Both the position numbers and the translations under genes were made by a program. Below the pieces are notes generated by a model. The model ran no database searches and was not told where the DNA came from. It worked only from the letters and a program-made list of their open reading frames with translations. From the NCBI RefSeq assembly GCF_900116605.1, contig NZ_FPBC01000001.1:62001-126000 (forward strand): 64,000 nucleotides of DNA, in the 5' to 3' direction. Source of the DNA: Pseudomonas marincola. GTDB lineage: Bacteria > Pseudomonadota > Gammaproteobacteria > Pseudomonadales > Pseudomonadaceae. Positions 9,456-18,503 of this stretch are shown in pieces (positions within the stretch are counted from its first letter, which is position 1; the number at the start of each line of letters is the position of its first letter).

Positions 9456-10832
9456 TTAGACAATACTAAGAACGGCAATGCAACTCAGCACGGCCACCAC
9501 CGGAATGCACACAGTCACCACAAACATATCCTTGTAAGCCTGTTTGTGGGTGAGCCCCATGATCATCAACATGGCGATCACGGCGCCGCAATGCGGCAGC
9601 GAGTCAAAGCCGCCCGAGGCAATATTGGCGATCCGGTGCAAAACCTCAGGCTCAATTCCCATGTCCAGGTATTTGGGCGCCAGCGTCTGCATGAAGATTT
9701 GCAACCCGCCCGACGACGAGCCAACGATGGCGGACACCACGCTCACCGACGTGAACACAGAGAGCAAGGCTGGCATGTCGACCTCAAGAATCCAGTTAGC
9801 GAACTGCGAAAAGCCAGCGGTATGGGTCACCACACCGCCAAAGCCGATAACCGCTGCGGTGTTCAGCAGCGGCATGATCGCATCGTCAGCGCCCTGCCCC
9901 AAAGTAGCCAGAGTGTTACGGCGCAGACCCGGAAACAAGCCGATAGCAACCAGCGTGGCGACCATCAATGCAAGGCTCGGCCAGAGAATAGGTTGGCGTT
10001 GACTAAAGTTCAGTACCTGCGCGAAAGCGCCGGACCCTGCCGGATCAATACCGGCCAGCAAGAACAGGCGCGGCAACACGATAATCCCCAATACCAGCGC
10101 AATCGGCACCAGCGCCAGCCCCCAATGCGGGCCACTGCCGGAGGTGTTGGCCAGCTGCTCCATGCGCTCATCCTGCGCATTGGCCTCAAAGCCTTCCCCG
10201 CGCGCTTTAGCCAGACGCCACTCGCGCTGCACATAGGCCATGCCCAGAACAATCATCAGCGCACTGGCGAAAAGACCAATCCAGGCACCTGCAAACAGGT
10301 CGGTGCCCAATGCTGTCGCGGCAATGACGTTATGAATCGAAGGAGTGCCGGGCAAGGCCGTCATGGTGAACGTACCCGCCCCGAGCGCTGTAGCCGCACA
10401 AAACAGACGCTTCGGCAGGTCAGCTTCGCGCATCATGCTCACGCCCAGGGGATACATGGTGAAGATCACCACAAACACCACCACGCCGCCGTAAGTCAGC
10501 AAGGCACACACCAGCATCGCCACCCAGAGCGTGCGCTCAACGCCAAGCTTACGCGTGATGATCATGGCAATGCTGTTAGCCGCCTGGCTTACGGCCATCA
10601 CTTTGCCAAAGATGGCGCCACAGACGAATAGTAGAAAGAACTTACCGGCAAAGGTGAATGCACCCAGCGGCCCGAAGGGGAAAAACTCGAGCAGGGCCTG
10701 CGGCACGAGCAAGTTGTTGGTCAGCGCAACGACAATCGAGCAAAGTACAACCGCGATGAAAATATTGACCCCACGCAGGGCCATGAACATCAGTAAAACC
10801 AAGCCTGCAAGCAAGCCAAAATTCCCTAACAT
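9456..10832 (-). CDS. GntP-family permease (gluconate/hydroxy-acid:H+ symporter family)
   Basis: A 458-residue polytopic inner-membrane protein with about 12 hydrophobic segments. GntP family features: LTYGGVVVFVVIFTMYPLG and TALPGTPSIHNVI in the first half, IVGSSSGGLQIFMQTLAPKY and SGGFDSLPHCGAVIAMLMIM in the second. Family members carry gluconate, glycerate, hydroxybutyrate or similar acids. No catabolic gene is adjacent, so the substrate is undetermined. ATG at 10832 has TTGGAG six bases upstream; a TTG four codons earlier is less likely. Transcribed divergently from oprI. Confidence 0.87.
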   Translation of the reverse strand: MLGNFGLLAGLVLLMFMALRGVNIFIAVVLCSIVVALTNNLLVPQALLEFFPFGPLGAFTFAGKFFLLFVCGAIFGKVMAVSQAANSIAMIITRKLGVERTLWVAMLVCALLTYGGVVVFVVIFTMYPLGVSMMREADLPKRLFCAATALGAGTFTMTALPGTPSIHNVIAATALGTDLFAGAWIGLFASALMIVLGMAYVQREWRLAKARGEGFEANAQDERMEQLANTSGSGPHWGLALVPIALVLGIIVLPRLFLLAGIDPAGSGAFAQVLNFSQRQPILWPSLALMVATLVAIGLFPGLRRNTLATLGQGADDAIMPLLNTAAVIGFGGVVTHTAGFSQFANWILEVDMPALLSVFTSVSVVSAIVGSSSGGLQIFMQTLAPKYLDMGIEPEVLHRIANIASGGFDSLPHCGAVIAMLMIMGLTHKQAYKDMFVVTVCIPVVAVLSCIAVLSIV

Positions 10833-11015
10833 ACTGCTCTCCAATTCAATCTTATTGTTATCTAGCGCGGACTCTTCCGAAGAAAAATCGAACAGCTGTT
10901 TTATATCAACAAAGCGCCCCTAACGCGACAGGCCAACGGCCTTTGATTACTTTTCACCCACTTTGTTCGGTAAAGATGAAATTTTCCCCGGAAGTGAAAA
11001 AAATAGTGCTCTGAC

Positions 11016-11044
11016 TTGCGTCTTCTCCGTTTACTTACTACAAG
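11016..11044 (+). promoter_or_regulatory. Candidate sigma-70 promoter of oprI
   Basis: TTGCGT (11016-11021) and TACAAG (11039-11044) are 17 bases apart, about 85 bases before the oprI ATG. The surroundings are AT-rich, as expected for this very highly expressed gene. Other hexamer pairs in the region are possible. Confidence 0.35.
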
Positions 11045-11127
11045 TTATGGGTAGTATGTACGCGGCTATTTTCCCGCTACTGGGAATATGCTCTTATGGA
11101 AAAACTCGCTCTCTTAAGGGGAACACG

Positions 11128-11379
11128 ATGAACAACGTTCTGAAATTCTCTGCTCTGGCTTTGGCCGCAGTATTGGCTACCGGTTGCAGCAGCATGTCCA
11201 AAGAAACTGAAGCACGTCTGACCGCAACTGAAGACGCCGCTGCTCGTGCACAAGCCCGTGCTGACGAAGCCTATCGCAAGGCTGACGAAGCTATGGCAGC
11301 TGCTCAGAAGGCTCAGCAAACTGCTGACGAAGCCAATGAGCGCGCTCTGCGTATGCTGGACAAAGCCAGCCGCAAGTAA
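11128..11379 (+). CDS. oprI: OprI, major outer-membrane (murein) lipoprotein
   Basis: An 83-residue Lpp-type lipoprotein. The signal peptide ends in the lipobox LATGC with Cys20 as the acylated residue. The mature part is one long alanine-rich coiled coil with heptad spacing ([20 protein letters not shown]) ending in the C-terminal Lys used for linkage to peptidoglycan in Lpp proteins. It anchors the outer membrane. The ATG follows AAGGGG. A strong terminator follows directly, so it is transcribed alone. The neighbouring L,D-transpeptidase could be involved in murein linkage; that is inference. Confidence 0.96.
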   Translation: MNNVLKFSALALAAVLATGCSSMSKETEARLTATEDAAARAQARADEAYRKADEAMAAAQKAQQTADEANERALRMLDKASRK

Positions 11380-11399
11380 TAACCCCCGGGTTATTAAAG

Positions 11400-11430
11400 A
11401 AAGCCGACCCAGTTTATGGGTCGGCTTTTT
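11400..11430 (+). terminator. Intrinsic terminator of oprI
   Basis: An 11-bp stem (AAAGCCGACCC at 11400-11410 with its complement at 11418-11428) has a 7-base loop and runs into a T-rich tail (TTTTTTATT). Confidence 0.9.
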
Positions 11431-11484
11431 TATTGCCTGGCGTTTAAGCGTAAAACAGCGGGCGGGTTAATAGCCGTGTAATAA

Positions 11485-11517
11485 AAAACCCGCAGGCTGT
11501 TGAGCACTACGGGTTTT
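11485..11517 (-). terminator. Terminator of the L,D-transpeptidase gene
   Basis: An 8-bp stem (AAAACCCG/CGGGTTTT) with a 17-base loop is followed on the minus strand by a run of Ts, directly downstream of the stop codon at 11534. Confidence 0.65.
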
Positions 11518-11533
11518 GTTTACGCCGCTTTAC

Positions 11534-12493
11534 TTAATAAGCGCCGAGTTGCTCCGCTTGCGGGGCTACGCTCTGTTCAGCGATTTCGATGGGCAAGCCA
11601 TCCTGCGCTGCAACCACTTCACGCACCACATCCCAATCCAGATGCAGGCCACTCAATTCATCGCTCTTGAGCAGGGCATTGATAACGGCCGTGTGCTTGT
11701 CAACGATCGAAGTATTACCGGTGTCATCCAGCGGCTCGTGCGCCTCTAAGTAGATCTTGCCGTTACTGCGGCCGAACTTGTAGGGCTCATTAATGATGCG
11801 CACCGAAGTACCGACTTTGGTCATCGCCGCCAATTCCAGGACATTGTTATTGAACATGCGGAAACAGCCGTGGCTGACGCGCATACCAATACCAAACTTC
11901 TTATTGGAGCCATGAATCAGATAACCCGGTACAGACAAACGCATTTTGTACGGGCCCAATGGATTGTCCGGGCCTGGCGGCACGACCGTTGGCAGCGGAT
12001 CGCCATCGGCAGCGTGCTCTTCGCGAATCGACTTGGGCGGATACCAGGCCGGGTTGGCGATCTTGTCAGTAATACGCGCGTTGGCCACGGGTGAGCCCCA
12101 GCCTTCACGACCAATGCCCAGCGGGTAGGTGTAAACCTTGTTCTGGCCCTTGGGGAAGTAGTACAGGCGGTACTCAGCCAGATTGATCACGATCCCTTCA
12201 CGCGGGCCTGGCGGCAGAATGAAGCGCGTCGGCAGGATAACCTCTGAACCCTCACCCGGCAGCCAGGCATCGATGCCCGGGTTGGCCGCCAGCATTTCCG
12301 AATAACCGAGGTCGTTGGCGGTGCCGAGGTCAGCGAAGGTGTCTTCGTACTTTGCCTTGACCACCCGCACTTCGCCGATGATGTCGTCACCAGCTGGCGG
12401 CAGAGGAAACTCGAGGGCAAAGGCAGAGCCAGCCGCCAGACACAGCGAGGCAACTGAGAGGCAACGGGCGACGGCATGCATGCGCGACAACAT
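11534..12493 (-). CDS. Periplasmic L,D-transpeptidase (YkuD/ErfK family)
   Basis: A 319-residue exported protein with a signal peptide cleaved near AFA at residue 26. A LysM-like segment with the NDLGYSEMLAANPGIDAW pattern follows, then the YkuD catalytic domain. The active site reads HGSNKKFGIGMRVSHGCFRM, with His and the nucleophilic Cys. Family knowledge: such enzymes make 3-3 peptidoglycan crosslinks or attach Lpp/Braun lipoprotein to murein. Lying next to oprI, lipoprotein attachment is an attractive but untested role. ATG at 12493 has AAGGA seven bases upstream. Confidence 0.9.
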   Translation of the reverse strand: MLSRMHAVARCLSVASLCLAAGSAFALEFPLPPAGDDIIGEVRVVKAKYEDTFADLGTANDLGYSEMLAANPGIDAWLPGEGSEVILPTRFILPPGPREGIVINLAEYRLYYFPKGQNKVYTYPLGIGREGWGSPVANARITDKIANPAWYPPKSIREEHAADGDPLPTVVPPGPDNPLGPYKMRLSVPGYLIHGSNKKFGIGMRVSHGCFRMFNNNVLELAAMTKVGTSVRIINEPYKFGRSNGKIYLEAHEPLDDTGNTSIVDKHTAVINALLKSDELSGLHLDWDVVREVVAAQDGLPIEIAEQSVAPQAEQLGAY

Positions 12494-12568
12494 CCGGAAA
12501 TCCTTGATTAAAGAATGGTTGGGAGAAAGCATTTAAGTGTACACCTGCGCCGATACCGCTGGAGAATT

Positions 12569-12850
12569 TCAGACCTCTGGCCAGCCGAGTCGTTCACCCC
12601 TGCGCTGGGCCTCGAGCACCTCGCGACAAGCGACGCAGAGGCGCTTATCACGCAGCGTCGGCTTGTCAACGGGCTTCCAAAGCGGTTGCGCCGGCAGAAA
12701 GCCGCCGCACAGAGTCCGGTCGGCCACGCTACCCAGCTCAATCTGGCGAGCTGCCAGGTGCACGCGCACTTCACGGCAGGCGAACAGGTCTAGCTGCTCG
12801 TCAGGCTCGATCAAATGGTAAGCGTGCAAAGACCAAGAATGGCGCGACAT
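12569..12850 (-). CDS. Small conserved hypothetical protein with paired cysteines
   Basis: A 93-residue protein I do not recognise by name. It contains CREVRVHLAARQIELG, LCGGFLPAQPLW and LCVACREVLEAQRR. The C-x2-C pair (CVAC) with the upstream Cys residues could bind a metal or be redox-active. There is no signal peptide or membrane segment. ATG at 12850 has GGAG at about seven bases. A protein-coding gene between the L,D-transpeptidase and tesA also occurs at this place in P. aeruginosa (from memory), which supports it being real. Confidence 0.65.
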   Translation of the reverse strand: MSRHSWSLHAYHLIEPDEQLDLFACREVRVHLAARQIELGSVADRTLCGGFLPAQPLWKPVDKPTLRDKRLCVACREVLEAQRRGERLGWPEV

Positions 12851-13016
12851 CAAGGGCTCCTGAATGGGCGCGCAACATTAGCCGAAAGACGGGTGACAGA
12901 AAAGCCCATTTTCAGTGTCTTTCACTGCCATCGAGCGTATTTTTTGCGCATTGATTGTGCAGCACCCGTATCAACGAGCCAGCGCCCACAGGAATCCAGT
13001 GCACGCAATCCTCGGC

Positions 13017-13622
13017 TCAGAGCAGTGGCTTAAGCTGCGGCCAGACATTTTCGAGCAGTATTGATTGCGCCTCGGCGGCCGGATGAATGCCATCCGCCTG
13101 CATCAGGCGCGGCACGCCGCCCACCCCTTCAAGCAAAAACGGCACCAGCGCCACTTGCTGTTCACGGGCCAAGTCGCTGAACACATTGGCGAAAGCCGTG
13201 GTGTAGCGCTTGCCGTAATTAGGGGGCAACTGCATGCCCAGCAGCAGCACTTCGGCGCCGGCCTGCTTCGACTGCTCAATCATCGAAGAAAGATTTTGTT
13301 GCATTTGCACGGGGGCTAAACCGCGCAGGCCGTCATTGCCGCCCAGTTCCACCACAACCACTTTAGGCTTATGTTCCTGAAGCAGCGTAGGCAGCCTCGA
13401 AGCCCCACCAGCCGTGGTATCGCCGCTGATTGAGGCGTTCACCACGTGCTCGGAAAACCCCTCGGCAGCCATCCGCTCCTGCAGCAAAGCAACCCAACCC
13501 TGACGGGTATCCAGCCCGAAAGCGGCACTGATACTATCTCCAACCACCAGCACTGTACTGGCCGCGGCGGTTTGCCCCCAAAGCAACATGATCAGGGCGA
13601 AGCCGATTAACCTTTTCTGCAT
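13017..13622 (-). CDS. tesA: TesA, multifunctional acyl-CoA thioesterase I / lysophospholipase (periplasmic)
   Basis: A 201-residue SGNH hydrolase. The signal peptide ends around AAAS. The four SGNH blocks are visible: GDSIS (nucleophile), ASISGDTTAGG, VELGGNDGLRG and ADGIHPAAEAQ with the catalytic Asp/His. Family knowledge: hydrolyses acyl-CoA, esters and lysophospholipids in the periplasm. ATG at 13622 has GGAG at six bases. It is divergent from the ybbA-type ABC gene with only 10 bases between start codons, the arrangement also known in E. coli. Confidence 0.93.
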   Translation of the reverse strand: MQKRLIGFALIMLLWGQTAAASTVLVVGDSISAAFGLDTRQGWVALLQERMAAEGFSEHVVNASISGDTTAGGASRLPTLLQEHKPKVVVVELGGNDGLRGLAPVQMQQNLSSMIEQSKQAGAEVLLLGMQLPPNYGKRYTTAFANVFSDLAREQQVALVPFLLEGVGGVPRLMQADGIHPAAEAQSILLENVWPQLKPLL

Positions 13623-13632
13623 TGGATTCTCC

Positions 13633-14316
13633 ATGAGCTCACACATTCTCAGCGCGCGAAACCTTAGCAAAGTGGTGCCCAGCGCTGAAGGCCAGTTAAC
13701 CATACTTGACGATTTATCACTGCAACTCGCTGCGGGCGACAGCCTGGCAATTGTCGGCAGTTCCGGCTCGGGGAAGTCCACCCTGCTCGGCCTGTTGGCC
13801 GGCCTTGATTTGCCCAGCAGTGGTTCGATAGATCTGGCCGGGCATGATCTCGCCAGCCTCGATGAAGACCAGCGCGCCCGCGTCCGGGCTGAACATGTAG
13901 GGTTTGTGTTTCAGTCATTCCAACTGCTCGACAGCCTCAATGCGCTCGAAAACGTGATGCTGCCACTTGAACTTGAAGGCCGGGCCGATGCGCGCCAGCA
14001 AGCCGCCGAGTTGCTTGACCGGGTCGGCCTGGGCCAGCGCCTCAGTCATTACCCCCGCCAACTCTCCGGTGGTGAACAGCAGCGCGTCGCAATTGCCCGT
14101 GCGTTTGCGGCGCAACCGGATGTGTTGTTCGCCGACGAACCCACAGGCAACCTCGACAGCCACACAGGCGCGCATATCAGCGACCTGTTGTTCGAGCTGA
14201 ACAAGGAACGTGGCGCGACACTGGTGCTGGTCACCCACGACGAACATCTGGCGCAACGCTGCAACCGCCTGATTCGCCTCGAAGGGGGCCAGTTGGTTGG
14301 CCAACAGGCCTGCTGA
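13633..14316 (+). CDS. ybbA: ABC exporter ATP-binding subunit (YbbA family)
   Basis: A 227-residue ABC ATPase of the LolD/MacB class. Walker A is GSSGSGKSTLLG near residue 40, the Q-loop is FVFQSFQLLDSLNALENV, the signature LSGGEQQRVAIARAFA, Walker B DVLFADEPTGNLDSHT, and the switch VTHDE. It pairs with the FtsX-like permease encoded immediately downstream (stop and start overlap by one base, TGATG). Divergent from tesA. The transported substrate is unproven; in E. coli this tesA-ybbA-ybbP neighbourhood has suggested a lipid or envelope role. Confidence 0.92.
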   Translation: MSSHILSARNLSKVVPSAEGQLTILDDLSLQLAAGDSLAIVGSSGSGKSTLLGLLAGLDLPSSGSIDLAGHDLASLDEDQRARVRAEHVGFVFQSFQLLDSLNALENVMLPLELEGRADARQQAAELLDRVGLGQRLSHYPRQLSGGEQQRVAIARAFAAQPDVLFADEPTGNLDSHTGAHISDLLFELNKERGATLVLVTHDEHLAQRCNRLIRLEGGQLVGQQAC

Positions 14317-16817
14317 TGACAAACTTGCCGCTGCTGCGCCTGTTCAAACTTGCCTTACGCCAATTACTTCGCGAAGCACGCGCCGGAGAAATCCGCGTGC
14401 TGTTCTTTGCCCTGCTGGTGGCAGTGGCCGCGAGTACCGCGATTGGCTACTTCAGTGCGCGCCTGAACAGCGGCATGCAATTGCGCGCCAGTGAATTCCT
14501 CGCCGCCGACTTACGCTTGAGTGCCAGTACGCAGGCCAGCCCTGAACAAATCGAGGCAGGTCTGGCGCTCGGTCTGAACCACGCCAGCAGCGTAGAATTT
14601 TCCAGCGTTATCGCCACCGATACCGGCATCCAACTGGCCAGCGTCAAGGCAGTCAATGAAGCCTACCCATTAAGAGGCCGGCTAAAAAGCGCGGCGCAAC
14701 CATACGCGCAAGAGCAAGTATCTGCCGGACCAAAGCTTGGCGAGGCTTGGGCCGAGGCGCGCCTGTTTGCCGCGCTCAATCTCAAAGCAGGCGACAGCAT
14801 CGATGTCGGCAACAAAACCCTGCGCCTGAGCCGTGTGCTGACCTACGAGCCAGATCGCGGCGGTGACTTTTACAGCCTGACGCCGCGCGTGCTGATCAAT
14901 CTTGCCGACCTGGACGCTACCGGTGTGGTGCAGCCGGGCAGTCGGGTTAAATACTTTGAATTATGGAGCGGCGAGAGTGACGCTCTGGCGCAGTACAAGA
15001 CGGCATTACAGCCGACACTGGCAGCCAACCAACGCATCCAGGGCGCCCGCGACAGTAATCGGCAGATCGGCGGTGCATTGGGGCGCGCTGAACGCTATTT
15101 GAACCTCAGCAGTCTGGCCGCTGTGCTGTTGTCCGGGGTTGCTGTCGCCCTGTCCGCCACACGTTTTGCCGCGCGGCGCTTTGATGCCAGCGCCCTGCTG
15201 CGCTGTTTCGGCCTGTCGCGCCGGCAAGCGCTGACGCTCTACAGCATCCAACTGGGTTTGCTGGGACTCAGCGCCTGCCTGTGCGGCGCACTCGTCGGCT
15301 GGCTCGCCCAGTACGGTTTGTTCTTCCTGCTCGACGGCCTGCTGCCAGGTGAAATCCCCGCTGCGGGCGTTTGGCCTGCACTGGCGGGAATCGCAACAGG
15401 TCTGGTCGCCCTTGCAGGCTTTGCCTTGCCGCCACTTGCCGCCTTGGGCCGCGTCCCTCCGCTGCGCGTTTTGCGGCGCGACATGCTGCCCGTGCCGGCA
15501 AGCTCCTGGCTGGTCTACGGCGCTGCGCTGTTGGCGCTTGGCCTGATCATGTGGCGCCTGAGCCTGGATTTACCGCTGACGCTGGCGCTGCTTGGCGGCG
15601 GTCTGCTAACAGCATGTCTGCTGGGCGGATTGCTGCTTTTAGCCCTGCGCAGCTTGCGCCGGATGATGGCGCAGGCCTCCCTGCCGTGGCGTCTTGGTTT
15701 GGGCCAACTGCTGCGCCATCCGCTCGCCGCTGCCGGGCAATCGCTGGCATTCGGCTTGATCATTCTGGCGATGGCACTGATTGCCTTGCTGCGTATTGAG
15801 TTGCTGAGCACCTGGCAAGACCAACTGCCAGCTGACGCGCCCAATCAGTTTGCGCTGAATATCGTACCGGCCGAGAAAGAAGCGTTTGCCCAACAGTTGC
15901 AAGCCATATCACCGCACGCAGCCCCGCTCTATCCCGTTGTTCCAGGCCGTTTGACTGCGATCAATGGCCAAGCCGTACGCCAACTCGTGAGCAAGGACAG
16001 CCGTGGCGAGCGGGCGACCCAGCGTGATCTGAGCCTGACCTGGGCGGCGGATCTGCCGGGTGACAACCAGTTGGTTGCCGGCAGTTGGTGGAGCCAGGAG
16101 AAGCGCGAAATACCCGGCGTCTCGGTCGAAGAGAAGCTCGCCGAAAACCTTGAACTGAAGATTGGCGACACCCTGACGTTCAATGTCGGCGGGCTAAACC
16201 GTGAAGCGCGCGTAACCAGCTTGCGCAGCGTGGACTGGAACAACTTCCAGCCGAACTTCTACATGATTTTCGAGCCAGGCACGTTGCAGGACATGCCAGT
16301 GACCTACCTCACCAGCTTCTACCTGCCAGCCGGCAACGACAAGCAGCTGGTCGAATTATCCCGCGCCTTCCCGGCGGTGACCTTGCTCGGGGTGGATGCA
16401 TTGCTGAGCCAACTGCGCAGCATTCTGGCGCAGGTGACACTGGCCATCGAGTTTGTCCTCGCGTTTGTGTTGGCAGCCGGTTTTGCCGTGCTGTTCGCCG
16501 GTTTGCAAACCACCCTTGATGAACGCATTCGCCAAGGCGCGCTGCTGCGTGCTCTCGGCGCTGAACGAAAGATAGTGATCAATGCCCGCCGCGCAGAATT
16601 CGCCATGCTGGGCGCCACCAGTGGTGTGCTGGCCGCACTTGGCTGTGAGTTGATCAGCTACCTGCTTTACCGCTACGCCTTCAACCTTGAGTGGTCGCCC
16701 CATCCCTGGCTGCTGATTCTGCCGGTGATCGGCGCGTTGGCAGTCGGTGCAGCCGGTATTTGGGGCACCCGCAAAGCCCTCAACAGCAGCCCGCTCACAG
16801 TATTGCGTGAGGGCTGA
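14316..16817 (+). CDS. ybbP: ABC exporter permease with FtsX domains (YbbP family)
   Basis: An 833-residue inner-membrane protein. One N-terminal helix (VLFFALLVAVAASTAIGYFS) leads to a periplasmic domain. A first FtsX block of several helices starts near residue 255 (LSSLAAVLLSGVAVALSA). A second periplasmic region follows, then a C-terminal FtsX block (LAIEFVLAFVLAAGFAVLFAG onward). This duplicated layout is that of YbbP/MacB-like type VII ABC exporters, which use mechanical work rather than a translocation channel. Translationally coupled to the ATPase gene. The substrate is unknown. Confidence 0.9.
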   Translation: MTNLPLLRLFKLALRQLLREARAGEIRVLFFALLVAVAASTAIGYFSARLNSGMQLRASEFLAADLRLSASTQASPEQIEAGLALGLNHASSVEFSSVIATDTGIQLASVKAVNEAYPLRGRLKSAAQPYAQEQVSAGPKLGEAWAEARLFAALNLKAGDSIDVGNKTLRLSRVLTYEPDRGGDFYSLTPRVLINLADLDATGVVQPGSRVKYFELWSGESDALAQYKTALQPTLAANQRIQGARDSNRQIGGALGRAERYLNLSSLAAVLLSGVAVALSATRFAARRFDASALLRCFGLSRRQALTLYSIQLGLLGLSACLCGALVGWLAQYGLFFLLDGLLPGEIPAAGVWPALAGIATGLVALAGFALPPLAALGRVPPLRVLRRDMLPVPASSWLVYGAALLALGLIMWRLSLDLPLTLALLGGGLLTACLLGGLLLLALRSLRRMMAQASLPWRLGLGQLLRHPLAAAGQSLAFGLIILAMALIALLRIELLSTWQDQLPADAPNQFALNIVPAEKEAFAQQLQAISPHAAPLYPVVPGRLTAINGQAVRQLVSKDSRGERATQRDLSLTWAADLPGDNQLVAGSWWSQEKREIPGVSVEEKLAENLELKIGDTLTFNVGGLNREARVTSLRSVDWNNFQPNFYMIFEPGTLQDMPVTYLTSFYLPAGNDKQLVELSRAFPAVTLLGVDALLSQLRSILAQVTLAIEFVLAFVLAAGFAVLFAGLQTTLDERIRQGALLRALGAERKIVINARRAEFAMLGATSGVLAALGCELISYLLYRYAFNLEWSPHPWLLILPVIGALAVGAAGIWGTRKALNSSPLTVLREG

Positions 16818-16856
16818 TACTATCGCCGCCATCTTCCACTGTGCAGTTTTTCCAGC

Positions 16857-17354
16857 ATGAGTCGTTATCGCCCTCCCCGTACTGCAGGCACCGCCTTGAT
16901 CACCCCGCAAGGCGAGGCTCGCCTGCGCGCCGAACTGCACGAACTGTGGCATGTGCGTCGCCCGCAAATTACTCAGTCGGTCAGCGAAGCCGCAGCGCAG
17001 GGCGATCGCTCGGAGAATGCCGAATACACCTACGGCAAGAAAATGCTGCGTGAAATCGACAGCCGCGTGCGCTTTCTGACCAAACGCCTTGAAAGCCTGA
17101 AAGTGGTCGACGCCAAGCCGAGCGATCCGGACAAAGTGTATTTTGGCGCCTGGGTGACGCTTGAAGATGATGACGGCAATGAATCACGCTACCGCATCGT
17201 CGGCCCTGATGAGCTGGACTTGAAACTCAATCTGATCAGCATCGACTCGCCTTTGGCCCGCGCTCTGATCGGCAAGTCACTCGACGCCGAGGTCTGCGTG
17301 CAGACCCCGACTGGCGAGAAGAACTGGTACATCATCGCCATTGAGTACCCCTGA
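16857..17354 (+). CDS. greB: GreB, transcript cleavage factor
   Basis: A 165-residue Gre factor. The N-terminal coiled-coil (residues 1-75) includes the tip motif [14 protein letters not shown], whose acidic residues coordinate the catalytic Mg2+ in the RNA polymerase secondary channel. The C-terminal FKBP-like domain contains [20 protein letters not shown]. The basic surface of the coiled coil ([19 protein letters not shown]) indicates GreB rather than GreA. It rescues backtracked RNA polymerase by inducing cleavage of the nascent RNA. ATG lies 40 bases after ybbP; the ribosome-binding site is weak. Confidence 0.93.
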   Translation: MSRYRPPRTAGTALITPQGEARLRAELHELWHVRRPQITQSVSEAAAQGDRSENAEYTYGKKMLREIDSRVRFLTKRLESLKVVDAKPSDPDKVYFGAWVTLEDDDGNESRYRIVGPDELDLKLNLISIDSPLARALIGKSLDAEVCVQTPTGEKNWYIIAIEYP

Positions 17355-17363
17355 TACGCACAA

Positions 17364-17672
17364 TCAGTTGCGGGTAATCAGGCCCTGCTTGGCGACTCGC
17401 ACCAGTTGCTTCACCGCCTCTTGCAACTCGCTGGCAGCAGGCGCCTGCAGCACCGCCATATCGAAGCTGTTGTTGGCGAATTTGGCCAGGCCCTGGGCAT
17501 TTTCAGCGAAGTGAATCAGAAACGTCCGCGAACCGCCCCAGCGCGCTGGCCAGCCATCGAGATGGCGTAACAAACCGGGCTGATTATTGCCTGCAAGGAG
17601 AATTTTCGGAGTGGGGAGTGACCGATCAGAGGTGACCGGGGTGCAACGTTCCAGCGTTTGGGGACAGTTCAT
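17364..17672 (-). CDS. Conserved hypothetical protein (102 aa)
   Basis: I do not recognise this protein. It contains PKILLAGNNQPGLLRHLDGW, HFAENAQGLAKFANNSFDMAVLQAP and a helical C-terminus. The ILLAGN and FDMAVLQ stretches recall strands of a Rossmann/methyltransferase-like fold, but the chain is too short for a complete enzyme. It converges on greB with a 9-base gap. The ATG at 17672 has AAGAG at six bases. A gene in the same place next to greB exists in related pseudomonads (memory), which favours it being real. Confidence 0.5.
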   Translation of the reverse strand: MNCPQTLERCTPVTSDRSLPTPKILLAGNNQPGLLRHLDGWPARWGGSRTFLIHFAENAQGLAKFANNSFDMAVLQAPAASELQEAVKQLVRVAKQGLITRN

Positions 17673-17913
17673 GCTCGACTCTTCGCCTCAGAGATTCCGC
17701 TGGGCAGCGGTGGGAGGCGACACCGAACCAGCGCTTTAGCGGTATTTCGGAGTCTCGGCTGAGCGCTCCTCAGGGAGTCGATAAATCGATGATCCCGGCG
17801 CCCCGCAAGTAGCTGTTTAAATCGGCGCTTGCGGCAATCCTAGTGAAAGCTGGCGCGAACTGTCAATCGTCAATCCAGCACAATTACCCATCAACCCGAA
17901 AAAGCAGGCATTA

Positions 17914-17955
17914 AAAAGCCCGCCCCAGCACAGACTCATGCTGGGGCGGGCTTTT
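17914..17955 (-). terminator. Strong terminator downstream of the doxX gene
   Basis: A perfect 17-bp stem (17914-17930 with 17939-17955) around an 8-base loop, with A/T tracts on both sides. It ends 16 bases from the doxX stop and can work in both directions. Confidence 0.9.
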
Positions 17956-17971
17956 GCCAGGCAGGTTGAGG

Positions 17972-18406
17972 TTAGTCAGCCAGTTGCTGATCGACAGACA
18001 ACTTGCCGGCACCTTCGAGCAGAATCGCCAGGCTTGCGACCAGCAAGGTCAGGGCGAATTCGTAACCGTTGTTGCTCATGAACAAGCCATTGCCGATATG
18101 CACCGAGAAAATCGCCACCACCATTGTGAATGCCAGCGCTACAGCAGCCGGGCGCACCAGCAAGCCGATAACTAAAGCCAGGCCACCAAAGAACTCGGCG
18201 CTGCCGCTGAGCAAAGCCAGCAAGTAGCCAGGCGTCATGCCAAGGCTTTCCAGCCATCCCGCGACACCGGCCAGGCCTGGGCCATCAAACCAGCCAAAGA
18301 GCTTTTGAGCGCCGTGCGCGGCGAAGATCAAGCCCACGACAATACGCAAGATTGTCAGGCCATAACCGGCTTGGGTAGCGGTGATTTTGTGCAGTAGGTT
18401 GTTCAT
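17972..18406 (-). CDS. DoxX family membrane protein
   Basis: A 144-residue protein with four hydrophobic helices. The N-terminal GLTILRIVVGLIFAAHGAQKLFGWF and GVAGWLESLGM, followed by SGSAEFFGGLALVIGLLVRPAA, are hallmarks of the DoxX/YphA family. Function in bacteria is not well settled; some members are linked to thiosulfate:quinone oxidoreductase or redox stress. ATG at 18406 follows CAGGG. It stands alone between two minus-strand units with its own terminator. Confidence 0.85.
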   Translation of the reverse strand: MNNLLHKITATQAGYGLTILRIVVGLIFAAHGAQKLFGWFDGPGLAGVAGWLESLGMTPGYLLALLSGSAEFFGGLALVIGLLVRPAAVALAFTMVVAIFSVHIGNGLFMSNNGYEFALTLLVASLAILLEGAGKLSVDQQLAD

Positions 18407-18503
18407 GTTTATTGCCCTGAGTGAGAGTTGATGGACGCTATACTAACCACAAAATTAGATAATCAAAGCGGATAAAATCGCTAATTAAAATCAAGTTATT
18501 CGA

